Source: an uncultured Acetatifactor sp.
GTDB taxonomy: Bacteria > Bacillota > Clostridia > Lachnospirales > Lachnospiraceae
Direction: 5' to 3'
Length of the DNA: 12,733 nt
NCBI GenBank assembly: GCA_910585805.1
Contig: CAJUFB010000103.1
Location: 1 to 12,733, forward strand
Below, piece by piece: positions 7,365 through 12,733 of this stretch. The translations under genes were made by a program, and so were the position numbers. Numbering within the stretch: the first letter of the stretch is position 1; each line of letters starts with the position of its first letter. Below the pieces are notes generated by a model. The model saw nothing but the letters and a program-made list of their open reading frames with translations, searched no databases and had not been told where the DNA came from.

Positions 7365-8033
7365 TCACCCTGCTTCTGTCCCTGTTTCCGATCCTGTCCC
7401 TGCTTCTGCCCCTGTTCCCGGCCCTTCAGGAGGCGTAAGCCCTGCCCCAGGCAGGATGACCTGCTTGAACCAGGCGTTGTACGTTGCCTCGTTCATGCTC
7501 TTCGTAATGCCCCCGCGCACGATGTTCACATCCTCTCCGCCCACCGTTACAGGCAGCGGGGATGCCGTGACAGACAGCTCCTCCGTGTCCGGCTCCTTCT
7601 GGTTGTCCTTGTTCTCCCCCTTCTGGCTTGTTCTGGACGCCGTGCAGTTGTAGTAGATCCAGCGGATGCCCTCCTTGTCTCCCTTGAACTCGCCCATCAT
7701 CGCGAACGGCACCGGGTCGGCGTCCGCATCCTCATACTGGATCCCCGTTGCCTCATCCACACGCTCAGACAGGCAGTCCTTCCGGAACTGGTCAGAAACC
7801 TTGATAAAACTCAGGGTGCCGGAATACCCATTATTGGAAGAGATCACCAGGTAGTCGATTCCGTCGGCGCGTATCTTGGTGACATCCCCCTCCGCGCCCA
7901 TGTCAATGGACATCAGGCCCGGCTCCGGCTTCACTTCCGTCCCGAAGGCAACAGACCCGTCATCGTTCCTCCTCCCCGGGCAGTAGTGGCAGTTCTTAAC
8001 ATCATAATGGTACCTGTTCTTCTTTGCTTCCAT
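7365..8033 (-). CDS. Major tail (tube) protein, phi13-type
   Basis: This is the tail tube subunit, 222 residues, polymerising into hexameric rings around the tape measure protein. It has the layout of the phi13 / Firmicutes siphophage major tail protein family: an N-terminal MEAKKNRYHYDVKNCHYCP strand, VKPEPGLMSIDMGAEGDVTKI, a DYLVISSNNGYSGTLSFIKVSDQFRKDCL central hairpin and an ADADPVPFAMMGEFKGDKEGIRWIYYNC strand pair. The start has an AAAGGAGAG site. The C-terminus is an unusual low-complexity Gly/Thr/Glu/Ala tail (about the last 20 residues) with no Ig-like domain after it. Two hairpins precede the gene. It is followed 34 bases later by the chaperone gene, the standard order. Confidence 0.88.
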   Translation of the reverse strand: MEAKKNRYHYDVKNCHYCPGRRNDDGSVAFGTEVKPEPGLMSIDMGAEGDVTKIRADGIDYLVISSNNGYSGTLSFIKVSDQFRKDCLSERVDEATGIQYEDADADPVPFAMMGEFKGDKEGIRWIYYNCTASRTSQKGENKDNQKEPDTEELSVTASPLPVTVGGEDVNIVRGGITKSMNEATYNAWFKQVILPGAGLTPPEGPGTGAEAGTGSETGTEAG

Positions 8034-8049
8034 TTCTCTCCTTTCCCCG

Positions 8050-8065
8050 GTTGCACCGGTGCAAC
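8050..8065. promoter_or_regulatory. Perfect 16-bp palindrome next to the major tail protein ribosome binding site
   Basis: gttgcaccggtgcaac is its own reverse complement. In the leftward mRNA it would fold into a 6-bp stem with a CCGG loop ending just before the GGGGAAAGGAG ribosome binding site of the tail protein gene. It could tune ribosome access or, as DNA, be a dimeric protein-binding site. Neither role is proven by the sequence. Confidence 0.5.
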
Positions 8066-8089
8066 TTTTCCTTCCCCGTCAGCCCGAAT

Positions 8090-8126
8090 CCCCTCTGAAA
8101 CCAGTATCCTGCTGGTTTCGGAGGGG
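8090..8126 (-). promoter_or_regulatory. Long inverted repeat in the leader of the major tail protein gene
   Basis: Two 15-base arms (plus strand cccctctgaaaccag and ctggtttcggagggg) are complementary at 14 of 15 positions around a seven-base loop. They lie in the 120-base gap between the putative terminator gene and the major tail protein gene. In the leftward transcript the odd pair is C/A; in a rightward transcript it would be a G-U wobble. No T-run follows on the minus strand, so it does not look like an intrinsic terminator for this operon. A stability or RNA-processing hairpin protecting the highly expressed tail tube message is plausible. Confidence 0.6.
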
Positions 8127-8153
8127 AGGGCTTAGTCCCTGTGGGTATGAGCG

Positions 8154-8483
8154 CTAGACCTGCAGCCTGTACGTTATGGCCCACAGTATAAGCTCGTCAA
8201 TGTATTCGGAGGAACGCTTCCAACGCAGCTCCTCCCCCTCCAGGACTTCCTGTACCTTTCCTTCCGCTTCGGACACCTCTGTGTCGGAATAGATCCGGAT
8301 GGTCAGTTCCTTAATATCCAAATATCTCCTGCTATCGGCATAGACAGGCCTGTCGGCCAGCAGGTACTCCATAAACGGCGGGGTAAGGGGCTTCATCTTG
8401 TCTACAGTGATATGGTCCGGATGGTCCTTGTCAAACACCACGCCCATCCTCCTGCACATCTCTTTTACTTCCATTCCTGTCAT
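8154..8483 (-). CDS. Putative tail terminator / minor tail-completion protein
   Basis: This 109-residue acidic protein lies where siphophages encode the tail terminator, which caps the growing tail tube and joins it to the head, between the gp10-like gene and the major tail protein. Visible features are an N-terminal helix (MEVKEMCRRMGVVFD), a VDKMKPLTPPFMEYLLADR segment and a YIDELILWAITYRL C-terminal helix. The PFMEYLL... then central charged strand arrangement is compatible with terminator proteins, but I recognise no invariant motif. Translation probably starts at the ATG that overlaps the previous stop as ATGA; another ATG three codons in is possible. The local Shine-Dalgarno is weak, so coupling to the upstream gene is likely. 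Function is inferred mainly from position. Confidence 0.6.
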   Translation of the reverse strand: MTGMEVKEMCRRMGVVFDKDHPDHITVDKMKPLTPPFMEYLLADRPVYADSRRYLDIKELTIRIYSDTEVSEAEGKVQEVLEGEELRWKRSSEYIDELILWAITYRLQV

Positions 8484-8860
8484 CTCTTTGCCATCTCGCT
8501 TTCCAGGTTCCTCTCCAGCAGCTCCGCCGTCTCTTCGTCCGATGGGATATGCGGGTGCGCCCCCGCCGGCCTCGGCCCTCCATGCCCATGCTGCAGCAGG
8601 TGAGCCAGCCCGGGCTTTGCACGCTGGTATACAGTCCTGCCACATGTCCCCCGGCCTCCCTGATCCGTATTTTTTGAGGTCCACCCTTTCGCATACTTCC
8701 CGGTTCTCACAGGGGCAGCCCCCTTAACCTGATTTACAGTCTCTCTTGATGTCTTGTCTACAGCCCGTTTCAGGGCTTCCCCTGTCAGTTCCCTGGTTTC
8801 TTCCAGGGCCTGCTTTACAGCTTTCTGCAAGCCATCCATCCCTACTTTTGTATTGCCCAT
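8480..8860 (-). CDS. HK97 gp10-like tail-completion protein
   Basis: This 126-residue protein matches the HK97 gp10 family pattern: an N-terminal amphipathic helix (GLQKAVKQALEETRELTGEALKRAV), then the near-invariant KGAAPVRTGKYAKGW motif, in which a Pro-x-x-Thr-Gly turn precedes a beta strand, then a basic central part and the family's late histidine cluster (LAHLLQHGHGGPRPAGAHPHI). Members act at the head-tail interface or in tail completion. The start was placed at the ATG behind AGGGAGAAATGAT; upstream in-frame codons overlap the head-closure gene and carry no such site. The stop TGA overlaps the next ATG as ATGA. Residue conservation makes the family call strong, while the exact structural role is less certain. 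Confidence 0.87.
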   Translation of the reverse strand: MGNTKVGMDGLQKAVKQALEETRELTGEALKRAVDKTSRETVNQVKGAAPVRTGKYAKGWTSKNTDQGGRGTCGRTVYQRAKPGLAHLLQHGHGGPRPAGAHPHIPSDEETAELLERNLESEMAKR

Positions 8861-8861
8861 A

Positions 8862-9200
8862 TCATTTCTCCCTGTATTCAATCTGGGCGGATGCAAGGGA
8901 CAGAAGCCACGATGCCGGAAGACGGCCATCCTTCAGATCCTTTTGCACCACCTCATACTGCTGCCCTTCGATGATGAACACATCCCCCCGCTCAACGGCA
9001 GAACCATACGGAACCCTGACTGCCCGGCTGACCTCCGTGCCCGCCACATACGCATCCCAGTACCTGCGCTCCCCCACCGTCTGCTCCTGGAAATGGACAA
9101 CCTGCTGCCGGACCGATACCAGCCGCCGGTCAACGGTCTCCCAGGCTGTCCCCCATCCGTCCGTAAACGTCTGGTAGCCGCTGTTTTTTCTTTTAAGCAT
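8862..9200 (-). CDS. Putative head-closure / head-tail joining protein
   Basis: This 112-residue product fits the head-tail joining (SPP1 gp16 / HK97 gp7-like stopper) family, which closes the connector channel after packaging and provides the tail docking face. The sequence is predicted to be mainly beta: WETVDRRLVSVRQQVVHFQEQTVGERRYWDA, then a SRAVRVPYGSAVERGDVFIIEGQQYEVVQ stretch. The VERGDVFIIEGQQYEV pattern is the usual signature of this small beta-barrel. The start is the ATG overlapping the stop of the preceding connector gene by eight bases, preceded by GGAGG inside that gene. The open frame runs 57 codons further upstream, antisense or out of frame to the connector, and that part is spurious. 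The stop lies one base from the next start codon. Confidence 0.75.
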   Translation of the reverse strand: MLKRKNSGYQTFTDGWGTAWETVDRRLVSVRQQVVHFQEQTVGERRYWDAYVAGTEVSRAVRVPYGSAVERGDVFIIEGQQYEVVQKDLKDGRLPASWLLSLASAQIEYREK

Positions 9201-9501
9201 AGCCCATCGCCTCCGCATATCCCGCCACATCTGACTCAATCCTCGCAGCCGTGATCTCCCCGGCAAAATCCCGGGCAAAAGTTTCCAACGCCCCTGATTC
9301 CGCCCGTAGGACATAATCACAGAGCAGCTGGCCGAACTTTGTCCCGGGAGTGAAGTCCGCAGCGGGATCACAGTACTTTTTTATGTATGCAATCCCCGCT
9401 GCGGCTTCATTCCGCAGCCTCGCAGCAGTTGATTCGTCAGGCGTGTATGTGATATGCAGGTTATCCATGAGCATCTGATAGATTTCATCCGTTACCGGCA
9501 T
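9193..9501 (-). CDS. Head-tail connector protein, gp6-like (adaptor)
   Basis: This 102-residue protein resembles the HK97 gp6 / SPP1 gp15 adaptor family, whose ring docks beneath the portal and extends the DNA channel. It is almost wholly helical, with the characteristic layout: an N-terminal helix (VTDEIYQMLMDNLHI), a TPDESTAARLRNEAAAGIAYIKKYC helix, a GTKFGQLLCDYVLRAESGALETFARDF helix and a C-terminal helix. The ATG has a strong GAGGAGG-type site. It starts 14 bases after the capsid gene, and its last eight bases overlap the next gene, which suggests translational coupling. Identification rests on length, helical layout and position directly after the capsid gene. Confidence 0.8.
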   Translation of the reverse strand: MPVTDEIYQMLMDNLHITYTPDESTAARLRNEAAAGIAYIKKYCDPAADFTPGTKFGQLLCDYVLRAESGALETFARDFAGEITAARIESDVAGYAEAMGYA

Positions 9502-9515
9502 ATCTGCTTTCCTCC

Positions 9516-10736
9516 TCAGGTTCCCTGTGCGGTTGTCTTCGTGGTCACCGTGCCGCCCTTAATGAGCACCGGAAGCGCCGGGGCCTCCACCCCGCTGATA
9601 TCCAGGTACACAAAGCTGGTATTGTCTACCGGCTGCCCATTTCCGTATACACGGGTGGTGTAAACACGGTTATCCTCCAGGAACTGGTTGGAATCATCAT
9701 ACTCAATGATCCCGGAAGCGCCCCCGTTGACCGCAGCAAAATAATTGTCCGCGATCCCGGCAGCCGCCTTACCTTCCCCGATCATGGAGGACTGCACAAC
9801 CCTGGTAGGATAAGTATTGTTGATAAGGTCAACGGATCCTGTCCCATAGATGAGCGTATTCTGGATCCTGCGGATCTTCTTAATGTAATCCTGCGGGTTC
9901 ACCACCAGGAGCACCTCCGGCACTGTCCTGTCATCCCCGTTGCTGTCCTTCGCCATTGTGGCCACAACTGCGGAATAATCCTCGTCAAAGTTTGTAATGG
10001 CCACAGCTGCCTTCTGGGAATACCTCCCGTCGCTCGTGGTGCTGATATCCATTGTCATCCCGATAAACTGGTCGGAACCATCACCGGAGATAATGGTCTT
10101 TTCCAGGCCGAACGCAACCGACTCAGACAGGATAATACGGATATACTGATCCACCCACATGGGGGCAAATGTAAAGTTAAACTTTACGAAATCCTTCGGG
10201 ATGATAAAGTAAGCCGTATATTTTGCCACAGTCACGTCGATTGTCTTGATCTGTCCTTTCAGCTCCGTGCTGATCGCGCCGGTGACCTTGCCCCATCCGC
10301 CAAGCTTGGATGCCATCTGGACACCGTTCATGACAAGCTTCTGTGCCCCTGCCGCATCCGTGATATTGACTGCCGACAGCAGGGGGTGCCGCTTCTGCAT
10401 GTCCGTGATGACCCTGTCGATCACAGTGACAGGCATGGCGGCTGTCAGATTGGTGATCTCCTGCTTTGCACCGGTCTTGACCGCTCCGATAAATTTCTGG
10501 TACCAGGCTGTCTCCTCTGAGGTAAGCCTGCGAAGCCCCCTGTCCTGCAGCACCTCCATATCCCCGACACCCTTATACTGTTCAAACTCCTGCTCAATGA
10601 TCTGGCAGATTCCGTTCTGCATCTCCTGCATGGCTTCCGCCGCCTGCCTGGCATCATTCGCCTGCAGTGCATCCATCATCTTCTGCATAAATTTCTGCGT
10701 TTCCTGATCAATCAGGTCATTGTTCTTCATACCCAT
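9516..10736 (-). CDS. Major capsid protein, HK97 fold, with N-terminal scaffold-like region
   Basis: This is the main shell subunit, 406 residues from the chosen start. The N-terminal roughly 70 residues are helical and Gln/Met/Glu-rich (MQKMMDALQANDARQAAEAM), as expected of the delta/scaffold domain that the neighbouring protease removes. Then come the LTSEETAWYQKFIG segment (about residues 71-84) and the MPVTVIDRVI...RHPLL motif (about 101-120) that opens the HK97 fold in Firmicutes siphophages. A later GDGSDQFIGM loop and the TYPTRVVQSSMIGEG region fit the central A-domain and P-domain pattern. The start is the ATG preceded by AAGGAG with an 8-base spacer; the frame is open for 8 more codons upstream and a second ATG lies two codons inside. 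It follows the protease after a 50-base gap, the usual order. Confidence 0.93.
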   Translation of the reverse strand: MGMKNNDLIDQETQKFMQKMMDALQANDARQAAEAMQEMQNGICQIIEQEFEQYKGVGDMEVLQDRGLRRLTSEETAWYQKFIGAVKTGAKQEITNLTAAMPVTVIDRVITDMQKRHPLLSAVNITDAAGAQKLVMNGVQMASKLGGWGKVTGAISTELKGQIKTIDVTVAKYTAYFIIPKDFVKFNFTFAPMWVDQYIRIILSESVAFGLEKTIISGDGSDQFIGMTMDISTTSDGRYSQKAAVAITNFDEDYSAVVATMAKDSNGDDRTVPEVLLVVNPQDYIKKIRRIQNTLIYGTGSVDLINNTYPTRVVQSSMIGEGKAAAGIADNYFAAVNGGASGIIEYDDSNQFLEDNRVYTTRVYGNGQPVDNTSFVYLDISGVEAPALPVLIKGGTVTTKTTAQGT

Positions 10737-10768
10737 TACTCTTTCTCCTTTTCCTGTCATTTCTTATG

Positions 10769-10783
10769 CTGGCTGTCTGCCAG
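10769..10783 (-). promoter_or_regulatory. Small hairpin between protease and capsid genes
   Basis: CTGGC and GCCAG arms of five bases flank a five-base loop, just after the protease stop codon and upstream of the capsid ribosome binding site. No T-run follows, so it is not an intrinsic terminator. It could be a processing or mRNA-stability element that helps raise capsid protein expression, but a 5-bp stem also occurs by chance. Confidence 0.2.
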
Positions 10784-10786
10784 TAG

Positions 10787-11653
10787 TTACTTTGCCAGCC
10801 GCCTGAACGCCGCCTGCATGGTATCACACATGGAGGCCTTCTTCAGTCCCCTGAGCATTTCTGTCATCTGCTTCTGGTTGTACAGCTGCTGCCGCAGCTC
10901 CCTGATCTGCCTTGCCGCATTGCCATCTTCTTTAGGCTCCTTCCCTCCATCACCGGTACCCTCTCCGTCGGCATTTTTATCTTCCCCTTCGCTTTTCGCA
11001 GAAGTCCCCTCCTGGCTTCCTTCCTCCCGGGGATTGCTTCCATCGGCCCCAACCTCGCCGACAAAATCACAGAAACCGTAACTCAGGCAGACATCCGGGG
11101 CAAGCATCGTCTCCTTCTGCATCATCTGCCCGAGTTCCTCTTCCGTCAGATTCTTTGACCTGGAAAGATATAACTGCCGGGACGCATCCGCCAGCGCGTC
11201 CAGCTGGTCAGCCATGGAACGCAGCTGATCGGCATTGCCGCATGCATACGCCCATGGGTTGTGCAGGAACATGGACGTACCCAGCCCCATATGGATCTCA
11301 TCGCATGCCATAATAATATCCATGGCCACGCTGTAAGCCATTCCGTCGACATACCCCACCAGCCTGCTCCCGGCATTTGACTTCTGTCTCAGGAGGTTAT
11401 AGATCGTAACTCCTTCCCCAACCTCCCCGCCGGCGCTGTTCACATGCAGTTCAATGGTTTCCCCGTCCGGAATCGCATCCAGCTGGTTCCTGAAATATTT
11501 TGCCGACGTCTCCGACTCCTCATAGTCCCATGTGTTCCAGTTAAATTTGCCTTCCGCACGGACTTCATCATAGACATACAGCTTATGCACACGTCCCGAA
11601 CTGTCTGCCATCTGCTCAAACCGGAACCTGGTCTTATGCTGTGCTTCCTTCAT
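10787..11653 (-). CDS. ClpP-type phage prohead (head maturation) protease
   Basis: This ClpP/crotonase-fold serine protease (288 residues) is expected to cleave scaffold and capsid N-termini during prohead maturation. Visible signatures are the glycine-rich VNSAGGEVGEG oxyanion segment (residues 71-81), the nucleophile region GMAYSVAMDI with Ser108, and MFLHNPWA with His131. Where ClpP has its catalytic Asp there is KETML, so Glu181 is the likely acid; a Glu here is, as I recall, common in phage members. After the catalytic domain come an acidic Gly/Glu/Lys-rich linker (about residues 200-245) and a C-terminal helical, probably coiled-coil, segment rich in Gln, Arg and Leu. The start was chosen at the ATG preceded by AAAGGAGGAGAAG; the open frame extends 23 codons further upstream but without such a site and deep inside the portal gene. 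It lies between portal and capsid genes, the canonical place for this enzyme. Confidence 0.92.
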   Translation of the reverse strand: MKEAQHKTRFRFEQMADSSGRVHKLYVYDEVRAEGKFNWNTWDYEESETSAKYFRNQLDAIPDGETIELHVNSAGGEVGEGVTIYNLLRQKSNAGSRLVGYVDGMAYSVAMDIIMACDEIHMGLGTSMFLHNPWAYACGNADQLRSMADQLDALADASRQLYLSRSKNLTEEELGQMMQKETMLAPDVCLSYGFCDFVGEVGADGSNPREEGSQEGTSAKSEGEDKNADGEGTGDGGKEPKEDGNAARQIRELRQQLYNQKQMTEMLRGLKKASMCDTMQAAFRRLAK

Positions 11654-12692
11654 CTTCTCCTCCTTTACCAGAATCATCTGTATCTTCGCCTCCTGTCTGC
11701 GGATCCATACCGCCTTTGCCATCTTTCAATGCTTCCATCCCGGAATAATTCTTTGTCAGGAAATGTTCCCTGGACCAGTCTGTATTAAGCGGTGCATCAC
11801 CCGCTTTCCTCCTGATCTCATCTATGTTCCATCCGCCGCAGCTGATCATCTTGTCGGAAGCTGCTGCCAGCTCAGCCGCCGTCATATGCATGATCGTAGA
11901 CGTATCGATCATCTGATAATTGCCGTCAAGGACTTGCTTTCCATACAATTTCCTGTTGTTCTCTGTCTCTATCACTTTGGCAAACGGATTTATCCCAAAT
12001 GTGATCAGATTCTTTGTCAATTCCTTAACATCTGCAATATCCCCCTTAAGCAAAGCAGGCGGAATCTGCAGTGCATTGGCGACACGGTCATATATCTCAT
12101 CCGTCAGGTCAGTCACATCCTTGACCTCAGACGTGGATTTTTTAGATGCCTCCCCGCCTTTGGTCTGGTAGTCAAACCCTTTAAACAACGGCAATACTGC
12201 ATTGGGAGATTTGAAATAGGCTGCAAACTGTTTGTTCATCAGTTCTGTGTAGACATCGTTAAAGGTCCTGGGCGTGCCATCCGCCTTCATCCCATAAGTC
12301 CCCGTGGAGGCATTCGCGTCAATCACCATAACCCCGCGCTCGCCGCCGGATTTATAAAATTTCTGCACTGCTGATTCCAGCAGCTGCCCGTACTCTGATA
12401 CCAGCTGGCTTAAAAGGGCCGTGATATTTCGGTTGGAAAGCCGGTAAAACAGGACATCCTCCATCCGGAAACTTTTCTGGAATGTATACGGGCGGGATAC
12501 ACCGCTGTCATCGTCAGCACAGACCGTCACATTCCGGAACACATCCTGGTACAGCGCATACCGATCATGGTCATAAGAGTCCGCAATCAGGAAGTCCCCC
12601 TTCCTGGTCTGGATAACCAGGCATTCATTCCTGTAGATCAGGGACCACACCAGCTTCTGCTTAAACTGGGATGCATTCATGTTGCGCCCCAT
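11634..12692 (-). CDS. HK97-type phage portal protein, 5'-truncated or interrupted
   Basis: This is the portal, the dodecameric ring at the capsid vertex through which DNA is packaged and the tail attaches. The 352 residues carry the middle and C-terminal parts of an HK97/SPP1-type portal: an early NASQFKQKLVWSLIYRNE segment, a DRVANALQIPPALLKGD segment near residue 210, and an INPFAKVIETENNRKL stretch, followed by an acidic, Gly-rich tail. Family members normally have roughly 90-100 further N-terminal residues ahead of the NASQF segment, and these are absent. The ATG used here directly follows an in-frame TAG, has no convincing Shine-Dalgarno sequence, and sits 41 bases from the window edge. 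Homology seems to begin only at about the third codon. I therefore treat it as the 3' part of a longer or interrupted gene rather than a complete one. The 3' end overlaps the protease start by 20 bases. Family assignment is firm; the status of the 5' end is inference. Confidence 0.88.
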   Translation of the reverse strand: MGRNMNASQFKQKLVWSLIYRNECLVIQTRKGDFLIADSYDHDRYALYQDVFRNVTVCADDDSGVSRPYTFQKSFRMEDVLFYRLSNRNITALLSQLVSEYGQLLESAVQKFYKSGGERGVMVIDANASTGTYGMKADGTPRTFNDVYTELMNKQFAAYFKSPNAVLPLFKGFDYQTKGGEASKKSTSEVKDVTDLTDEIYDRVANALQIPPALLKGDIADVKELTKNLITFGINPFAKVIETENNRKLYGKQVLDGNYQMIDTSTIMHMTAAELAAASDKMISCGGWNIDEIRRKAGDAPLNTDWSREHFLTKNYSGMEALKDGKGGMDPQTGGEDTDDSGKGGEDEGSTA

Positions 12693-12733
12693 TTTCTATG
12701 ACTTGCAGTTACCCTGGTTGATTGTCGCAGATT

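Noticed and set aside
8090..8126. Rho-independent terminator
   Set aside because: The stem is strong but no T-run follows it on either strand; it lies in the middle of the operon before a highly expressed gene, so a regulatory hairpin is preferred.
7173..8135. Plus-strand open frame of 320 codons opposite the chaperone and major tail protein genes
   Set aside because: Antisense shadow of two well-supported genes; composition rich in Arg, Pro and Cys with no domain pattern.
8480..8929. Longer N-terminal versions of the small connector genes (for example starting at 9371, 8929 and 8684)
   Set aside because: The upstream codons overlap the preceding gene in another frame and lack ribosome binding sites; the downstream ATGs have good sites or ATGA-type coupling.
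1..12733. tRNA, rRNA, promoter, integrase or attachment site
   Set aside because: I saw no tRNA-like cloverleaf, no clear -35/-10 pair on the minus strand in the short gaps, and no recombinase gene; the window is almost entirely coding.

Overview
The window is a single, tightly packed, leftward-transcribed (minus strand) structural operon of a tailed phage or prophage with siphovirus (long, non-contractile tail) gene order. Read in transcription order, from high to low coordinates, it holds: an HK97-type portal (5' end missing), a ClpP-type prohead protease, an HK97-fold major capsid protein, a gp6-like head-tail connector, a head-closure protein, an HK97 gp10-like protein, a putative tail terminator, a phi13-type major tail protein, a tail assembly chaperone with a -1 frameshift extension, a 1002-residue tape measure protein, a Dit-type distal tail protein, a Tal/endopeptidase-type baseplate hub protein, a small baseplate-associated protein and a collagen-like tail fibre. 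No terminase, lysis, integrase or replication genes are present. No convincing plus-strand gene was seen.

Host: moderate G+C, strong AAGGAGG-type ribosome binding sites before almost every gene, occasional GTG starts, and phi13/Dit/Tal-type tail proteins with collagen-like fibres point to a Firmicutes host, probably a gut Clostridia (Lachnospiraceae-like). This is inference from gene content; no host gene is in the window.

Layout: 12692-9516 builds and matures the capsid (portal, protease, major capsid protein). 9501-8154 holds four small connector and tail-completion genes that overlap or nearly touch. 8033-6753 holds the tail tube and chaperone genes. A 120-base leader with two hairpins, the longest gap in the window, precedes the major tail protein. 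6740-24 builds tail length, tail tip, baseplate and receptor-binding fibre. Genes are generally separated by fewer than 50 bases or overlap, so one long transcript with translational coupling is the likely mode of expression.

Most worth a second look: (1) a textbook A AAA AAC -1 slippery heptamer at the end of the chaperone gene, leading into a conserved 65-residue extension; (2) a portal gene that loses its family homology exactly where the last 41 bases of the window begin; (3) a fibre gene whose last module abruptly leaves its repeat pattern about 60 bases from the left edge; (4) a 15-bp-arm inverted repeat plus a perfect 16-bp palindrome in the leader of the major tail protein. I do not see a wholly new defence or mobile system here; the region is mainly an ordinary phage morphogenesis module with some unusual junctions.
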